From WGOA01 sp964429745 (lineage in GTDB: Bacteria > Bacteroidota > Bacteroidia > Chitinophagales > BACL12), in contig CAYSDI010000001.1 in the NCBI GenBank assembly GCA_964429745.1, forward strand, positions 58,865 to 122,864: a stretch of 64,000 nt of DNA. Direction: 5' to 3'. Made by a program: the position numbers and the translations under genes. Shown here one piece after another: positions 50,974 through 60,340 of the stretch. How positions within the stretch are numbered: the stretch's first letter is position 1; every line of letters starts with the position of its first letter. The notes beneath the pieces are model-generated. The model made no database searches and was not told the origin of the DNA. It worked only from the letters and a program-made list of their open reading frames with translations.

Positions 50974-52668
50974 ATGCGGAAAACCTCCCTTCCCTTCGAT
51001 CGTGCTTCGCACCCCTCTCAAGAAGAAAGCAACGCACCAGCCCGCCGAACGGGAGCCCTTGACCGGAGAACCTTCCTGGAATTTTTGGGCATTGGCACGG
51101 TGGGCTTCGTGCTGGTTCCGGGGCTGTTCAGCGGGTGCAAACCGGAAGCCGTAGCGCCAAAAACCACGCCCTACCGCATCACCCCGCTCCTGCCGAAAGC
51201 CAGCGATGCCCTGGAATTGGCGCCCGGGTTAAACAGCCAATTGCTGATCCGCTGGAATGATCCCATTAACGCCACGGAGCGTTTCGGGTTCAACAACGAT
51301 TTTATTTGCTACATTCCCTTGGATGCCAGCGTACCAGAGGAAGGATTATTGTGGGTAAATCACGAATCTGTAGATCCTAGATTTGTTTCAAATTGGGATG
51401 AGCTTCGTCCTAAAACGCGCGAACAGGTAACCGAAGAGCAATTGGCCGTGGGCGGAAGCATTCTTCGGGTTCGAAAAGAAGACGGCCAGTGGCAAGTGCT
51501 TGCCAATGACCCGATGAATCGGCGCGTGCACGGGCGAACAGTAATCCCGTTTAACTGGCCACATCCCATCGCAGGAGCGACCGCTGCCGTGGGTACGCTG
51601 GCCAACTGTTCGGGTGGGTTAACGCCCTGGGGCCATATCCTGACCTGCGAAGAAAACTACGACCAGTTCTACGGAGAGAACGACCCGGTATCCGGATTGC
51701 GGCAAGACATCGGCGTTGACCAGGGCTGGCACACCTACGACCCCTTTCCGCCGGAACACTACGGATGGGTGGTAGAAGTAAATCCGAGAACAGGCGAGGC
51801 GCAGAAACACATTGCGCTTGGACGCTGCGCACACGAGTGCGCTACCATCCACGAGCTCCCTGATGCTCGACTGGTGGTGTACACCGGGGACGACGCCAAC
51901 GATGAACACCTCTACAAGTTCATTTCATCTGTACCCGGATCGCTGAGCGAAGGCACGCTCTATGCGGCCAACCTGGACAAAGGCATCTGGGAGCCGATTA
52001 TCCATGAGCGCCCGGAGCTTCGCAGCGACTTTGCTGACCAAACCGATGTCTTAATCCGGCTGCGCTACGCGGCTAAAAAAGTGAACGCCACTCCGCTGGA
52101 CCGGCCAGAAGACATAGAAATTGATCCGGTCACCGGAAACGTTCTGGTAGCGCTGACCAATAACCTTCCCAAAGGAAATTATTACGGTTCCATATTAAAA
52201 ATTATGGAAGAAAACGGCCGACATGATGCCTTGCGTTTTAAACACGAGACTTATTTAGCCGGCGGCGAAGAAACCGGTTTCGCCTGTCCGGACAACATGG
52301 CCTTTGACCCGCAGGGCAATCTCTGGTTTACCTCCGACATCAGCGGCAGCAAAACAAACAAGGAACCTTACACCGCCTTTGGCAACAACGGTCTCTATGT
52401 GGTACCCCGTCATGGCGAGCAGGCCGGACAGGTTATCCAGGTAGCCAGTGCTCCCCATGGAGCCGAACTAACCGGGCCCTGGTTTTCGCCTGATGGTCGC
52501 TCGCTGTTCTTGAGCGTTCAGCACCCGGGAGAAAACTCTCCGTCCATGGCAGCGCTCTCCAGTCATTGGCCGGACGGCGGGGACAGCATGCCACGTCCTT
52601 CAGTGGTGGTTTTGTCGGGGGAATTGCTCGATCAATTCAGCGCGACAGCAACGGAAAAAGCCGGCTGA
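50974..52668 (+). CDS. PhoX-family (DUF839) protein, Tat lipoprotein
   Basis: 564 residues. Tat-type signal RRTFLEFLGIGTVGFV followed by a lipobox-like FSGC, so it is exported folded and anchored. Body: ICYIPLD, LLWVNHES, NCSGGLTPWGHILTCEEN, GWVVEVNPRTGEAQKH, DDANDEHLYKF and PDNMAFDPQGNLWF, the DUF839/PhoX beta-propeller blocks. PhoX is a calcium/iron alkaline phosphatase. A phosphatase activity is probable but not certain for this subgroup. Confidence 0.9.
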   Translation: MRKTSLPFDRASHPSQEESNAPARRTGALDRRTFLEFLGIGTVGFVLVPGLFSGCKPEAVAPKTTPYRITPLLPKASDALELAPGLNSQLLIRWNDPINATERFGFNNDFICYIPLDASVPEEGLLWVNHESVDPRFVSNWDELRPKTREQVTEEQLAVGGSILRVRKEDGQWQVLANDPMNRRVHGRTVIPFNWPHPIAGATAAVGTLANCSGGLTPWGHILTCEENYDQFYGENDPVSGLRQDIGVDQGWHTYDPFPPEHYGWVVEVNPRTGEAQKHIALGRCAHECATIHELPDARLVVYTGDDANDEHLYKFISSVPGSLSEGTLYAANLDKGIWEPIIHERPELRSDFADQTDVLIRLRYAAKKVNATPLDRPEDIEIDPVTGNVLVALTNNLPKGNYYGSILKIMEENGRHDALRFKHETYLAGGEETGFACPDNMAFDPQGNLWFTSDISGSKTNKEPYTAFGNNGLYVVPRHGEQAGQVIQVASAPHGAELTGPWFSPDGRSLFLSVQHPGENSPSMAALSSHWPDGGDSMPRPSVVVLSGELLDQFSATATEKAG

Positions 52669-52730
52669 TCGTCCTGCCACCAATACGGGCAGTAAAGCGT
52701 ATCCGGTGCTGGCCCGGCAGCGCACACCCC

Positions 52731-54350
52731 TTAGTGAACCAACGTGACGGTGCCGCTGGTCAACGTGGGCCCTTCGCCCGGTTTCATGCTTTTGGCCTGA
52801 ACTGCGTATACCCCAACCTCTGCCCGCACCCCGCGGTAGGTTCCATCCCATCCGAGGGCAGCATCTGCGCTCTGAAACACTTGCTCCCCCCAACGGTTGT
52901 AGATGCGCAGCACAAACTGGTCCAGGTCGGGACAATCCGCAACGTTGACCCAGCGAAACTGATCGTTGAGGCCATCTCCATTGGGCGAAAACGCGTTTGG
53001 CAGCGAAGGTAGGCAACCACACTCCAGTTGCAGATACACATGAACAGAATCGCGAACTGTGCAGTTGCCAAGACTGGCTAAAAGCATATACGTTCCAGGC
53101 TCATTCACGGCCAAAATTGGCGTTAAACCGCCGCTTGACCAGAGAAACTCCGAAGCATTGCTCAGCGGGCTCAGCAGCAGTTCATCGCCGCTGCACCAGG
53201 AAATAGAATCCCGCGGAAAAGAAAGTTCTGGGTAAGGCTCAAAAAGCACACTGGACAGTGTCTCCGCTGTGCAAAGCCCATTTTGGACCACCAGGGTATA
53301 AGTGCCGCTTGTCAAAACGGCAACCGAGGATGCAGTACTGCCAGTTGACCAGGTGTACGTGTAACCGGGCAGAGCAACATCGCCCAGTATCACCGGAAAG
53401 CCTACACACAAAACAGTGTCCGCGGGTAGATCGGGCAGCAAAGGGATGGCGTCTGCCTGAATGATAACGGAATCCTGGTAGAGCTCCCCGCAATCGTCCG
53501 AATAAGTAACTGTATAGATTGTGGTGCTTGCAGGCCAGGCGAAAGGGTTCTCCGTATCAGGATCAGAAAGTTCGGTGGAAGGGCTCCATAGATACCCACT
53601 GAAACCGGAGGGTGCGCTGATGATTACCGTATCGCCGGAACAGGTTTGCAAGACAGGCGTGGGCAGGGCTATATCCAGGCGCTGGTAGCAGACAATGTGT
53701 TCGTTGCTCAAGGCTCCGGTTGCCGCGGTGAATCCGAAGTATACCAGGGAGTCCCCACCAAAGTGAGTGTCGACAAGATCACCGGAATACGACACCCGCA
53801 ACGCGCAGTTCACATAGACTTCCAGGGTATTCAATGCGCTTTTCCAGCGAATCGAGATTTCATGGTAAGCACCGTTCTCTGCGTTGCAGACACCAGGCAG
53901 GATATTGACTGGAGCTGCGAGTGATGTTGGTCCGGTATGAGCGGGATTACCGTCCGATACGATGCCAACGTGATCACAGGATGGGTCTGAATATGTTCCA
54001 TTCTGATACGTATCAAACTCTATCGCTACGGAAGGAGTGACCCCAAGATAACCCAGGCCACCCCCGGAAGCTCCAACGGCAGTAGATAGTGGCTGCAATA
54101 CGAAAGCAATGCCATCCGCTCCAACATCAGTGTTACCCAAAAAAAGCGAGGCCTCCACCCGAAAATCCTGACGAAGGTTTATTTTATCCGGATACCAGGC
54201 CGATCCGGTTTGGGTGGTCAAGGATGGAGTAAGTTGGATGCAATCATCCCCAAGATCAACCGCCGAACCATTCAAAACAAATTGAGCATGGAGATTGGTT
54301 TGGCAGAAAAAAAATCCAAACAGAATTAATATTATATTTTTTTCATCCAC
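52731..54350 (-). CDS. Secreted L-type lectin-domain protein with T9SS (gliding-type) C-terminal domain
   Basis: 539 residues (GTG start). Signal peptide to about residue 22. Residues about 25-215 form an L-type (legume-like) lectin domain: ADGIAFVLQP, GGGLGYLGVTPSVAIEFDTY (in parts GLGYLGVTP, VAIEFDTYQN) with Asp/Asn for calcium. Ig/PKD-like repeats with paired Cys follow (TCSGDTV, WSPST, VLCVGFPV, WSTGS, WCSGDEL). The end is the CHU_C/gliding-motility type domain: PNAFSPNGDGLNDQF, IYNRWGEQVFQS, GWDGTYRG. Thus a surface protein exported by the type 9 system, perhaps a glycan binder. Confidence 0.9.
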   Translation of the reverse strand: MDEKNIILILFGFFFCQTNLHAQFVLNGSAVDLGDDCIQLTPSLTTQTGSAWYPDKINLRQDFRVEASLFLGNTDVGADGIAFVLQPLSTAVGASGGGLGYLGVTPSVAIEFDTYQNGTYSDPSCDHVGIVSDGNPAHTGPTSLAAPVNILPGVCNAENGAYHEISIRWKSALNTLEVYVNCALRVSYSGDLVDTHFGGDSLVYFGFTAATGALSNEHIVCYQRLDIALPTPVLQTCSGDTVIISAPSGFSGYLWSPSTELSDPDTENPFAWPASTTIYTVTYSDDCGELYQDSVIIQADAIPLLPDLPADTVLCVGFPVILGDVALPGYTYTWSTGSTASSVAVLTSGTYTLVVQNGLCTAETLSSVLFEPYPELSFPRDSISWCSGDELLLSPLSNASEFLWSSGGLTPILAVNEPGTYMLLASLGNCTVRDSVHVYLQLECGCLPSLPNAFSPNGDGLNDQFRWVNVADCPDLDQFVLRIYNRWGEQVFQSADAALGWDGTYRGVRAEVGVYAVQAKSMKPGEGPTLTSGTVTLVH

Positions 54351-54464
54351 TTTGTTTGGCTTTCCGGTACCAGCCCTTCTTGTGCTGGGCCAACGGATAA
54401 AGTTCAGGATAAGAGACTGATTTTCAAAGGTATTCTTGTTGCTTTCCCGTTAATTCTGGAAAGG

Positions 54465-54472
54465 TATCTTTG
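54465..54472 (+). promoter_or_regulatory. -7 box TATCTTTG four bases before the acyltransferase ATG
   Basis: TATCTTTG fits TAnnTTTG and ends four bases before ATG 54477. A TTG at 54439-54441 is 23 bases upstream, slightly long. Transcription would start at the ATG, giving a leaderless message, or translation may start further on. Confidence 0.4.
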
Positions 54473-54476
54473 GGCC

Positions 54477-56177
54477 ATGGCTGGAAAGGAAACCCAGGTA
54501 CCACCCAAGCGCTTTCCCCTTGTGCAAGTTGTTCCCAACCTGGAGGAATGGCCATTATACCGCTTATCTAAAGACCGGGAGCGTTTCCTCCAAAAGGTCA
54601 TCGAAGAGGCTAAAAAGGAATTGTTGCAGGACCACCGGGGCAGCGCATCCATGCAAGTATTGCTGGCCAACAGTTTGTACCACGAAAAAATCCGATTAAC
54701 GCGCAAGCCCTGGAGCGTAGACCCACCAGACGAAAAGAAATTCTGGGCCTTTGTGGCCGCGGAGTTAACTCGCTTGGAACAGGAAGCAGCACCACCGGCT
54801 AGCTGGAATGCCCTGCTACAGACCATTCTGGAGCGCTATGGCAAGGAAATTCAGGGCAATTTTCACAATCCAACCTACCAGTTTGCCCGGCACTTTCTGC
54901 CTATTGCGTTTAACCGGCTTCTCAACGCCTCTGGCAACCGCAACTTCAGCCGTGTTTTCGGCAATCGGCTCGGTATTCACGACCGCGTCCACCTGGACGG
55001 CAATGTAGAACGACTCCGCCAGATCGTTCGGGATGGCGGCACTGTCGTGATGGTTCCGACCCACTTTTCCAACCTGGACTCCATCCTGGTGGGCTATGCG
55101 ATTGATGCCATTGGTTTACCTCCCTTTCTCTATGGTGCCGGTCTTAACCTCTTTAGTGCACGGATTCTGGCCTATTTTATGAACCGGCTCGGCGCATATA
55201 AGGTTGATCGGCGCAAGAAGAACAAAATATACCTGCAAGCATTAAAAGCCTACTCCACCAGCGCATTAGAAGAAGGCTGCCACAGTCTCTTCTTTCCCGG
55301 TGGAACGCGTTCGCGCTCCGGTGCCATTGAAAAACAAGTCAAACTTGGTTTGCTCAGCACGGTAATTGAAGCGCAGCGGCGCCTTTTGCTGGAAAACCCG
55401 GACGGTCCCTTCCAGAAAATATACGTCGCTCCAGTGGTGATCAACTACAATTTTGTATTGGAAGCACCCGCGCTCATCAAAGATCACCTCCAGGAAATCG
55501 GAAGGGAGCGCTTTTTTGTAGAACAGGACCGCTATTCCAGCTCAGGTAAAATTGCCCGTTTCATCCTTCGCTTCTTTACTGCGGGATCAGACATTCGAAT
55601 CCGCTTCGGCGACCCGATGGACATCCTGGGCAATCCTGTGGATGCATCAGGAAACAGCCTTGATCCAAACGGCAAAACCGTGCCGCTCGCCGCCTATTTT
55701 CAGCACAACGGTGTGCTCAATGAAGATACCCAGCGAGATTTTGAATATACCAAAATTCTCGCAGACAAAGTTGTTCACGCCTTCCACCGCTACAATACCG
55801 TGATGGCCAGCCATGTCGTGGCCTTCACTGCGTTCCGATTGATCCAGAAACGGCATCCCGATCTTGACTTGTACCAATTGTTGCGTTTGCCCGAAGAAGA
55901 TCGCTGGTGGGATTGGCAAGCCTTGAGCATCGCTGTGACCCGCCTCGTTGCAGAAATCAAGGCGCGTTGTGATCGGGGAGAATTGTATCGCGAACCCGTT
56001 TTGGACCAGCCCACAGAAGCCATTCTGCAACACGGCATTCGGAACCTGGGCATTTACCACGACAAACGAGCCCTTAAGGTTGACAAACGCAGTGGCAAAG
56101 TCAGTTCCGATGACTTGCGTCTCCTGCTCTTTTACCACAACCGAATGGATGGATTCGGATTTGAACACCATGTCTGA
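54477..56177 (+). CDS. PlsB/PlsC-type glycerophosphate acyltransferase
   Basis: 566 residues. Acyltransferase blocks: VVMVPTHFSNLDSILVGY holds the catalytic HX4D (His-Phe-Ser-Asn-Leu-Asp), NRLGAYKVDRR is block II, and LFFPGGTRSRSG the substrate-binding block III. The long N- and C-terminal regions, rather than the 240 residues of PlsC, point to a GPAT-like enzyme (acyl transfer to sn-glycerol 3-phosphate). No signal or strong membrane segment is visible. Overlaps gpsA, which supplies glycerol 3-phosphate, by eight bases, supporting this role. Confidence 0.87.
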   Translation: MAGKETQVPPKRFPLVQVVPNLEEWPLYRLSKDRERFLQKVIEEAKKELLQDHRGSASMQVLLANSLYHEKIRLTRKPWSVDPPDEKKFWAFVAAELTRLEQEAAPPASWNALLQTILERYGKEIQGNFHNPTYQFARHFLPIAFNRLLNASGNRNFSRVFGNRLGIHDRVHLDGNVERLRQIVRDGGTVVMVPTHFSNLDSILVGYAIDAIGLPPFLYGAGLNLFSARILAYFMNRLGAYKVDRRKKNKIYLQALKAYSTSALEEGCHSLFFPGGTRSRSGAIEKQVKLGLLSTVIEAQRRLLLENPDGPFQKIYVAPVVINYNFVLEAPALIKDHLQEIGRERFFVEQDRYSSSGKIARFILRFFTAGSDIRIRFGDPMDILGNPVDASGNSLDPNGKTVPLAAYFQHNGVLNEDTQRDFEYTKILADKVVHAFHRYNTVMASHVVAFTAFRLIQKRHPDLDLYQLLRLPEEDRWWDWQALSIAVTRLVAEIKARCDRGELYREPVLDQPTEAILQHGIRNLGIYHDKRALKVDKRSGKVSSDDLRLLLFYHNRMDGFGFEHHV

Positions 56178-57210
56178 ACAAGCCCCAGTAGCAGTTATCG
56201 GTGCCGGCAGTTTTGGCACAGCGGTCTCCAATCTTTTGGCGGAGAACAACCGGGTATTGCTCTATACCCGCCTACCGGAACGCGCAGAACAAATGCGCAC
56301 GAGCCGGATCAGTGCCGGACAAAAGTTGAATGAACGGATAGAAATTACAGGCTCATTACAGGAAATTGCAGACTCCTGCTACTTGATTTTCCCCATTGTG
56401 CCATCCGAAAATTTTGCCGGCATGATCGGGGAGCTCGCGCCGTTTCTTCGCCCGGATCATTTTCTGATCCATGGCACCAAAGGGCTGCACATAGAGCCTG
56501 CAAATCAGCACTTGGGCCTTGAAAGCAAGTTGAAGCGGCAGCAGGTCTTAACCATGTCGGAGTTGATTTTGCGCGAAACCGTGGTCTTGCGTGTCGGCTG
56601 CTTGCACGGCCCCAACCTGGCCTTTGAAATAGCACAGGGACTTCCGGCGGCAACGGTCATCGGAAGTCGCTTTGACGAGGTGATTAACGAAGGTAAACAG
56701 GCGCTTCGATCCAACCGATTCCAGGTTTACGGCAGTTATGATGTTCTGGGAATCGAACTGGCCGGAGTTTTGAAAAACATTCTAGCAATTGGCTCCGGCA
56801 TGATCCGCGGCCTGGCGTTGGGCGATAATGCCCGTGCATTGCTCATGACCCGAGGGTTAAGCGAGTTGATTCACCTGGGCAAAACCCTCGACATCGATCC
56901 GCGCGCTTTTTTAGGCCTCGCCGGAATTGGCGATATCATTGCCACCTGCTCCAGCCCCCACAGCCGAAACTACTCCGTAGGATTTCGCCTTGCCCAAGGA
57001 GAGACGCTGACTGAAATACTGGAAACGGCGGACGAAGTGGCCGAAGGTATTCACACCGTGCAAATCGCGCTGGCACTGGCCAATGCAGAAGGGTTGAGCA
57101 TGCCCATTGTGGGGATGTTACACCGCATTCTCTTTGAAAACGCGCCTGTTTCTGACAGTTTACAGCGCTTGATGAGCTACCGGATTAACAGAGATGTAGA
57201 TTTTATTTGA
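56170..57210 (+). CDS. gpsA: NAD(P)H-dependent glycerol-3-phosphate dehydrogenase
   Basis: 346 residues from ATG 56170. N-terminal Rossmann motif VAVIGAGSFGTAVSN (GxGxxG), the LHGPNLAFEIAQGLPAAT block, and the catalytic Lys in GVLKNILAIGSGMIRGL, then GIGDIIATC. It reduces dihydroxyacetone phosphate to sn-glycerol 3-phosphate for phospholipid synthesis. Overlaps the acyltransferase end by eight bases, so they form an operon covering the first steps of phospholipid assembly. Confidence 0.93.
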   Translation: MSEQAPVAVIGAGSFGTAVSNLLAENNRVLLYTRLPERAEQMRTSRISAGQKLNERIEITGSLQEIADSCYLIFPIVPSENFAGMIGELAPFLRPDHFLIHGTKGLHIEPANQHLGLESKLKRQQVLTMSELILRETVVLRVGCLHGPNLAFEIAQGLPAATVIGSRFDEVINEGKQALRSNRFQVYGSYDVLGIELAGVLKNILAIGSGMIRGLALGDNARALLMTRGLSELIHLGKTLDIDPRAFLGLAGIGDIIATCSSPHSRNYSVGFRLAQGETLTEILETADEVAEGIHTVQIALALANAEGLSMPIVGMLHRILFENAPVSDSLQRLMSYRINRDVDFI

Positions 57211-57221
57211 TTTATTAGTTT

Positions 57222-57953
57222 ATGAATCCGACGCAGATAATTCTTGAGATTGAAGAAAAGCTTCGAGAAGATCAAAGCGACTTGCAACGCTGGAATATTT
57301 ACTACTACAATGTTCACAAACGACGGTATTTGAATGATGCCAAGACCTTTCAAACTCATTTTAAGGGAGGAAAAGTTCTGGAAATTGGATCGGCACCTTA
57401 CCATGTTACCTGCATTTTAAAGAAAATTCATGATGATGTAACGGGTGTAGATATTGATCCAGTGAGGCATGAAAAATTTATATTAGATAATAACTTAAAT
57501 ATTATAAAATGCAATATTGAAACAGAATCGATACCATTGCCCGATAACACTTACCATTATATCCTTTTCAATGAGGTTTTTGAGCATATGCGGATGAACC
57601 CAATTGAAACGCTTAAGGAAATTCATCGTGTGTTGCATCCGGATGGCGTTTTAGTACTGACTACCCCAAACTTGTATGCTATCCAAAACATAGTAAATCT
57701 GTTGCTTGGTAAAGGGTTTGATAACCCTTATGAAGAGTTCCAAAAATTGGAAAGCTTAGGACAAATGGGGCATGTTCGCGAGTATTCTGTGCCTCAAATC
57801 AAAACCTTCCTCGCAAATACTGGCTTTAAGAGTGTCCTGGTACAACGCAATTCTTATACCCCATTAAAAGGTTACCTCTACCCTTTCAATCTAGTCCGCA
57901 CCCTGTTTCCGCGCTACCATACGTTCCAGATGCATATCTGCAAAAAAGTATAA
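57222..57953 (+). CDS. Class I SAM-dependent methyltransferase, AT-rich
   Basis: 243 residues. VLEIGSAPYHVTCIL is motif I, VTGVDIDP motif II, and ILFNEVFEHMRMNP with VLHPDGVLVLTTPN gives the Methyltransf_11-like core. The codon use is strikingly AT-rich compared with its neighbours (for example 57481-57520), which suggests recent transfer from a low-GC source. It starts 11 bases after gpsA. Substrate unknown; glycan- or lipid-type substrates are common for this group. Confidence 0.85.
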   Translation: MNPTQIILEIEEKLREDQSDLQRWNIYYYNVHKRRYLNDAKTFQTHFKGGKVLEIGSAPYHVTCILKKIHDDVTGVDIDPVRHEKFILDNNLNIIKCNIETESIPLPDNTYHYILFNEVFEHMRMNPIETLKEIHRVLHPDGVLVLTTPNLYAIQNIVNLLLGKGFDNPYEEFQKLESLGQMGHVREYSVPQIKTFLANTGFKSVLVQRNSYTPLKGYLYPFNLVRTLFPRYHTFQMHICKKV

Positions 57954-58087
57954 GTATATTTTATTCTATTGAGCACGGGAACTTCCAGCGCTTACCTTGG
58001 GTTTTGCCCCCTGCGCGTGAAACACTGCGTGCCAGTTCTTTTAGCGCGTGCTGGATTATACGGCATAATCAACCCAAATTCTTAAGC

Positions 58088-58546
58088 ATGAATATTGCTA
58101 TTGGCCTGGTTTTGTTGTTGTCTTTGGGCACCGCAGCTGCTCAACAAAGCGTATCAACCGGGTCGGCCCAAAACCTCAACCCTCAGGGAATAGCCCTGGA
58201 CGGTTACCATGCGGTATCCTACTTTAGCGGAAGCCCAACCCTGGGAAGGGCTGAATACGCTTATACCTTTAAGGGAGCTATTTACCACTTCGCCCAGAAA
58301 ACAAATCTGGAAACCTTTGTTTCAAACCCCGACAAATACACTCCTGCCTACGGCGGATGGTGCGCCTACGCCATGGGTGAAAGCGGTGATCTGGTGGAAG
58401 TAAACCCCAAGTCTTATAAAATAGTGGACGGGAACCTGTACCTGTTTTACAAAACGGAATTGGTCAATACGCTAAAGCGCTGGAACAACAACGAAGATCA
58501 ACTTCGCAAAGCTGCTGACGCAAACTGGGCAAAAAGAAATCCCTAA
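58088..58546 (+). CDS. Secreted YHS-domain protein
   Basis: About 152 residues from ATG 58088. Signal peptide (IGLVLLLSLGTAAA, cleavage near AQQ). YHS-type core: LDGYHAVSYFSG, YTFKGAIYHFAQKTNLETF and SNPDKYTPAYGGWCAYAM, with a single Cys. YHS domains often bind metals in the periplasm, and this Bacteroidota group is common beside DoxX-type genes. It precedes the DoxX-like gene by nine bases. Confidence 0.85.
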   Translation: MNIAIGLVLLLSLGTAAAQQSVSTGSAQNLNPQGIALDGYHAVSYFSGSPTLGRAEYAYTFKGAIYHFAQKTNLETFVSNPDKYTPAYGGWCAYAMGESGDLVEVNPKSYKIVDGNLYLFYKTELVNTLKRWNNNEDQLRKAADANWAKRNP

Positions 58547-58555
58547 TTCACCCGA

Positions 58556-58936
58556 ATGAAAAAAAACTGGCTCTGGATTCCCGCTCTGGTAGCAGCAGTT
58601 ATTCTGCTTCAAACCCTATATTTCAAATTCACCGCCCACCCGGATAGCGTGTTAATTTTTAGCACCCTGGGAGTAGAACCGTACGGCAGAATCATTACAG
58701 GGGTTCTGGAACTGATCACTGCGGCCATTCTCCTGATTCCCCGCTGGCGCATCTTCGGAGCCCTGAATGGTATCGGCATGATGGTCGGAGCCATGGCCTC
58801 GCACCTGTTCCTGCTCGGCATTGAGATTCAAAACGATGGTGGGCTGTTGTTTGGTCTGGCATTGGTTGTGTTGGCTTGTTGCAGCATCATTGTAGTGGTT
58901 GATCGAGAGCAACTTTTGAAGCGTGTGAGGGCGTAA
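58556..58936 (+). CDS. DoxX-like membrane protein
   Basis: 126 residues with four hydrophobic segments (about 5-22, 43-62, 67-86, 96-114). LQTLYFKFTAHPDSVLIFSTLG, given as LQTLYFKFTAHPDS and FSTLGVEPYGR, and TGVLELITAAILLIP are DoxX-family text. Some relatives associate with sulfur or quinone redox proteins. Its end overlaps hisIE by 50 bases on the opposite strand. Co-transcribed with the YHS gene. Confidence 0.85.
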   Translation: MKKNWLWIPALVAAVILLQTLYFKFTAHPDSVLIFSTLGVEPYGRIITGVLELITAAILLIPRWRIFGALNGIGMMVGAMASHLFLLGIEIQNDGGLLFGLALVVLACCSIIVVVDREQLLKRVRA

Positions 58937-59588
58937 CGGCCCTTTCATCTAGCACGGTCAAGACATCCTTCAAGCACATTCCGCGCTGAAGCAGCACAAG
59001 CATGAGGTGATAGAGCAGGTCTGCGGCTTCACCCGCTAACGCTTCGGGGGTGCCCACTACGGCGGCCAAAGCGCACTCTACTCCCTCCTCGCCTACCTTT
59101 TGCGCCATCCTGGGTAATCCTGCCGCGACCAACTGAGCAGTATACGATTGTTTCACATCCGCATCGGCAATTCTCTTCACCAAACGATGCTCCAAACGAG
59201 CCAGCGTGCCCGCTGATGCAGGTCCCCAACAGGTATCCTGACCGGTATGGCACACAGCCCCGCTGGGCATAACCTGAAGCAACAAGCAATCGCGGTCACA
59301 ATCAGCGCGCAAGGCGTGCAGCGCCAGGGTGTTTCCACTGGTTTCTCCCTTTTTCCAAAGCCGCTGTTTGCTCCGGCTATAGAAATGCACGACAGCACTG
59401 TCCATGGTCATGCGAAGCGCTTCAAGGTTCATGTAACCCACCATCAACACTGCGCCGCTTTGCACATGCTGGATCACGGCAGGCATTAAGCCCTGTCCTT
59501 TATCAAAATCCAAGGTGCGCAAAAAAGCCTCCTGGTTCGGGGGAAGGGCCTCCTTGCCCTGAGCAAATTCGGGGGACAAATCGTTCAT
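58887..59588 (-). CDS. hisIE: Bifunctional phosphoribosyl-AMP cyclohydrolase / phosphoribosyl-ATP diphosphatase
   Basis: 233 residues. HisI part (about 25-135): MVGYMNLEALRMTM, SRSKQRLWKKGETSGN, DCDRDCLLL and the Cys of DTCW. HisE part (about 140-225): VGEEGVECALAA and AADLLYHLMLVLL. It does steps 2 and 3 of histidine synthesis. Last gene of the leftward his operon; its 5' end overlaps the hisF stop by four bases. Confidence 0.95.
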   Translation of the reverse strand: MNDLSPEFAQGKEALPPNQEAFLRTLDFDKGQGLMPAVIQHVQSGAVLMVGYMNLEALRMTMDSAVVHFYSRSKQRLWKKGETSGNTLALHALRADCDRDCLLLQVMPSGAVCHTGQDTCWGPASAGTLARLEHRLVKRIADADVKQSYTAQLVAAGLPRMAQKVGEEGVECALAAVVGTPEALAGEAADLLYHLMLVLLQRGMCLKDVLTVLDERAVTPSHASKVALDQPLQ

Positions 59589-60340
59589 CGCGTGCTGATG
59601 TTTTGAGTGCGTAAAAATTGGCGCAGTTCCGGAATGCTGATTTCACCAAAATGGAATAAGCTGGCTGCCAAAACTGCATCGGCCTGGCCCTCCGACAAGG
59701 CCTCTGCAAAGTGATGCAAGGCACCTGCCCCCCCCGAAGCAATGATCGGAAGGTTTGTAGCCTGGCGAACCGCGCTTAAGCCAGCCAGATCGAAGCCGCT
59801 GCGTGTGCCGTCCCTGTCTATAGCGGTGTACAATATTTCGCCGGCGCCTTCCTGCTCTGCCCGAATGACCCAGTTCTCCAGGCTCCATTCGGTAGCCTTA
59901 GCTGCGCCGGCAGCGTATACGCTGCGCCCTCCGGCTAAGTCAGATCGTGCATCGACGGCCAGGACCACGCATTGCTGGCCATAACGCGCTGCAATCCGAC
60001 CTAATAGGGATGGATCGCGCAGCGCAGCAGAGTTGACGGCAACCTTGTCCGCACCGGACTCCAACACGGCAATCGCATCCTCCAACGACCGCACCCCGCC
60101 GCCCACCGTAAAGGGGATATCAAGGGCGGCGGCAACCCGCTCCACGAGCTCGCATCGCGCAACCCGGTTCTCCGCGCCGGCGCTAATGTCCAGCAAAACG
60201 AGCTCATCCGCGCCTTCATGCGCATAGCGCGTTGCCAATTCAACCGGATCACCGGCATCGCGCATACCCAAAAACCGGATGCCCTTAACGGTGCGCCCGT
60301 CCCGCACGTCTAAACAGGGAATGATTCGCTTCAGCGCCAT
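59585..60340 (-). CDS. hisF: Imidazole glycerol phosphate synthase, cyclase subunit
   Basis: 251 residues from ATG 60340. (beta/alpha)8 barrel: IIPCLDVRDGRTVKGI (catalytic Asp in CLDV), FTVGGGVRSLEDA, DKVAVNSAA and YTAIDRDGTRSGFD (catalytic Asp in ID-RDGT). With HisH it makes imidazole glycerol phosphate and AICAR. Overlaps hisA by 10 bases and hisIE by four. Confidence 0.95.
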   Translation of the reverse strand: MALKRIIPCLDVRDGRTVKGIRFLGMRDAGDPVELATRYAHEGADELVLLDISAGAENRVARCELVERVAAALDIPFTVGGGVRSLEDAIAVLESGADKVAVNSAALRDPSLLGRIAARYGQQCVVLAVDARSDLAGGRSVYAAGAAKATEWSLENWVIRAEQEGAGEILYTAIDRDGTRSGFDLAGLSAVRQATNLPIIASGGAGALHHFAEALSEGQADAVLAASLFHFGEISIPELRQFLRTQNISTR

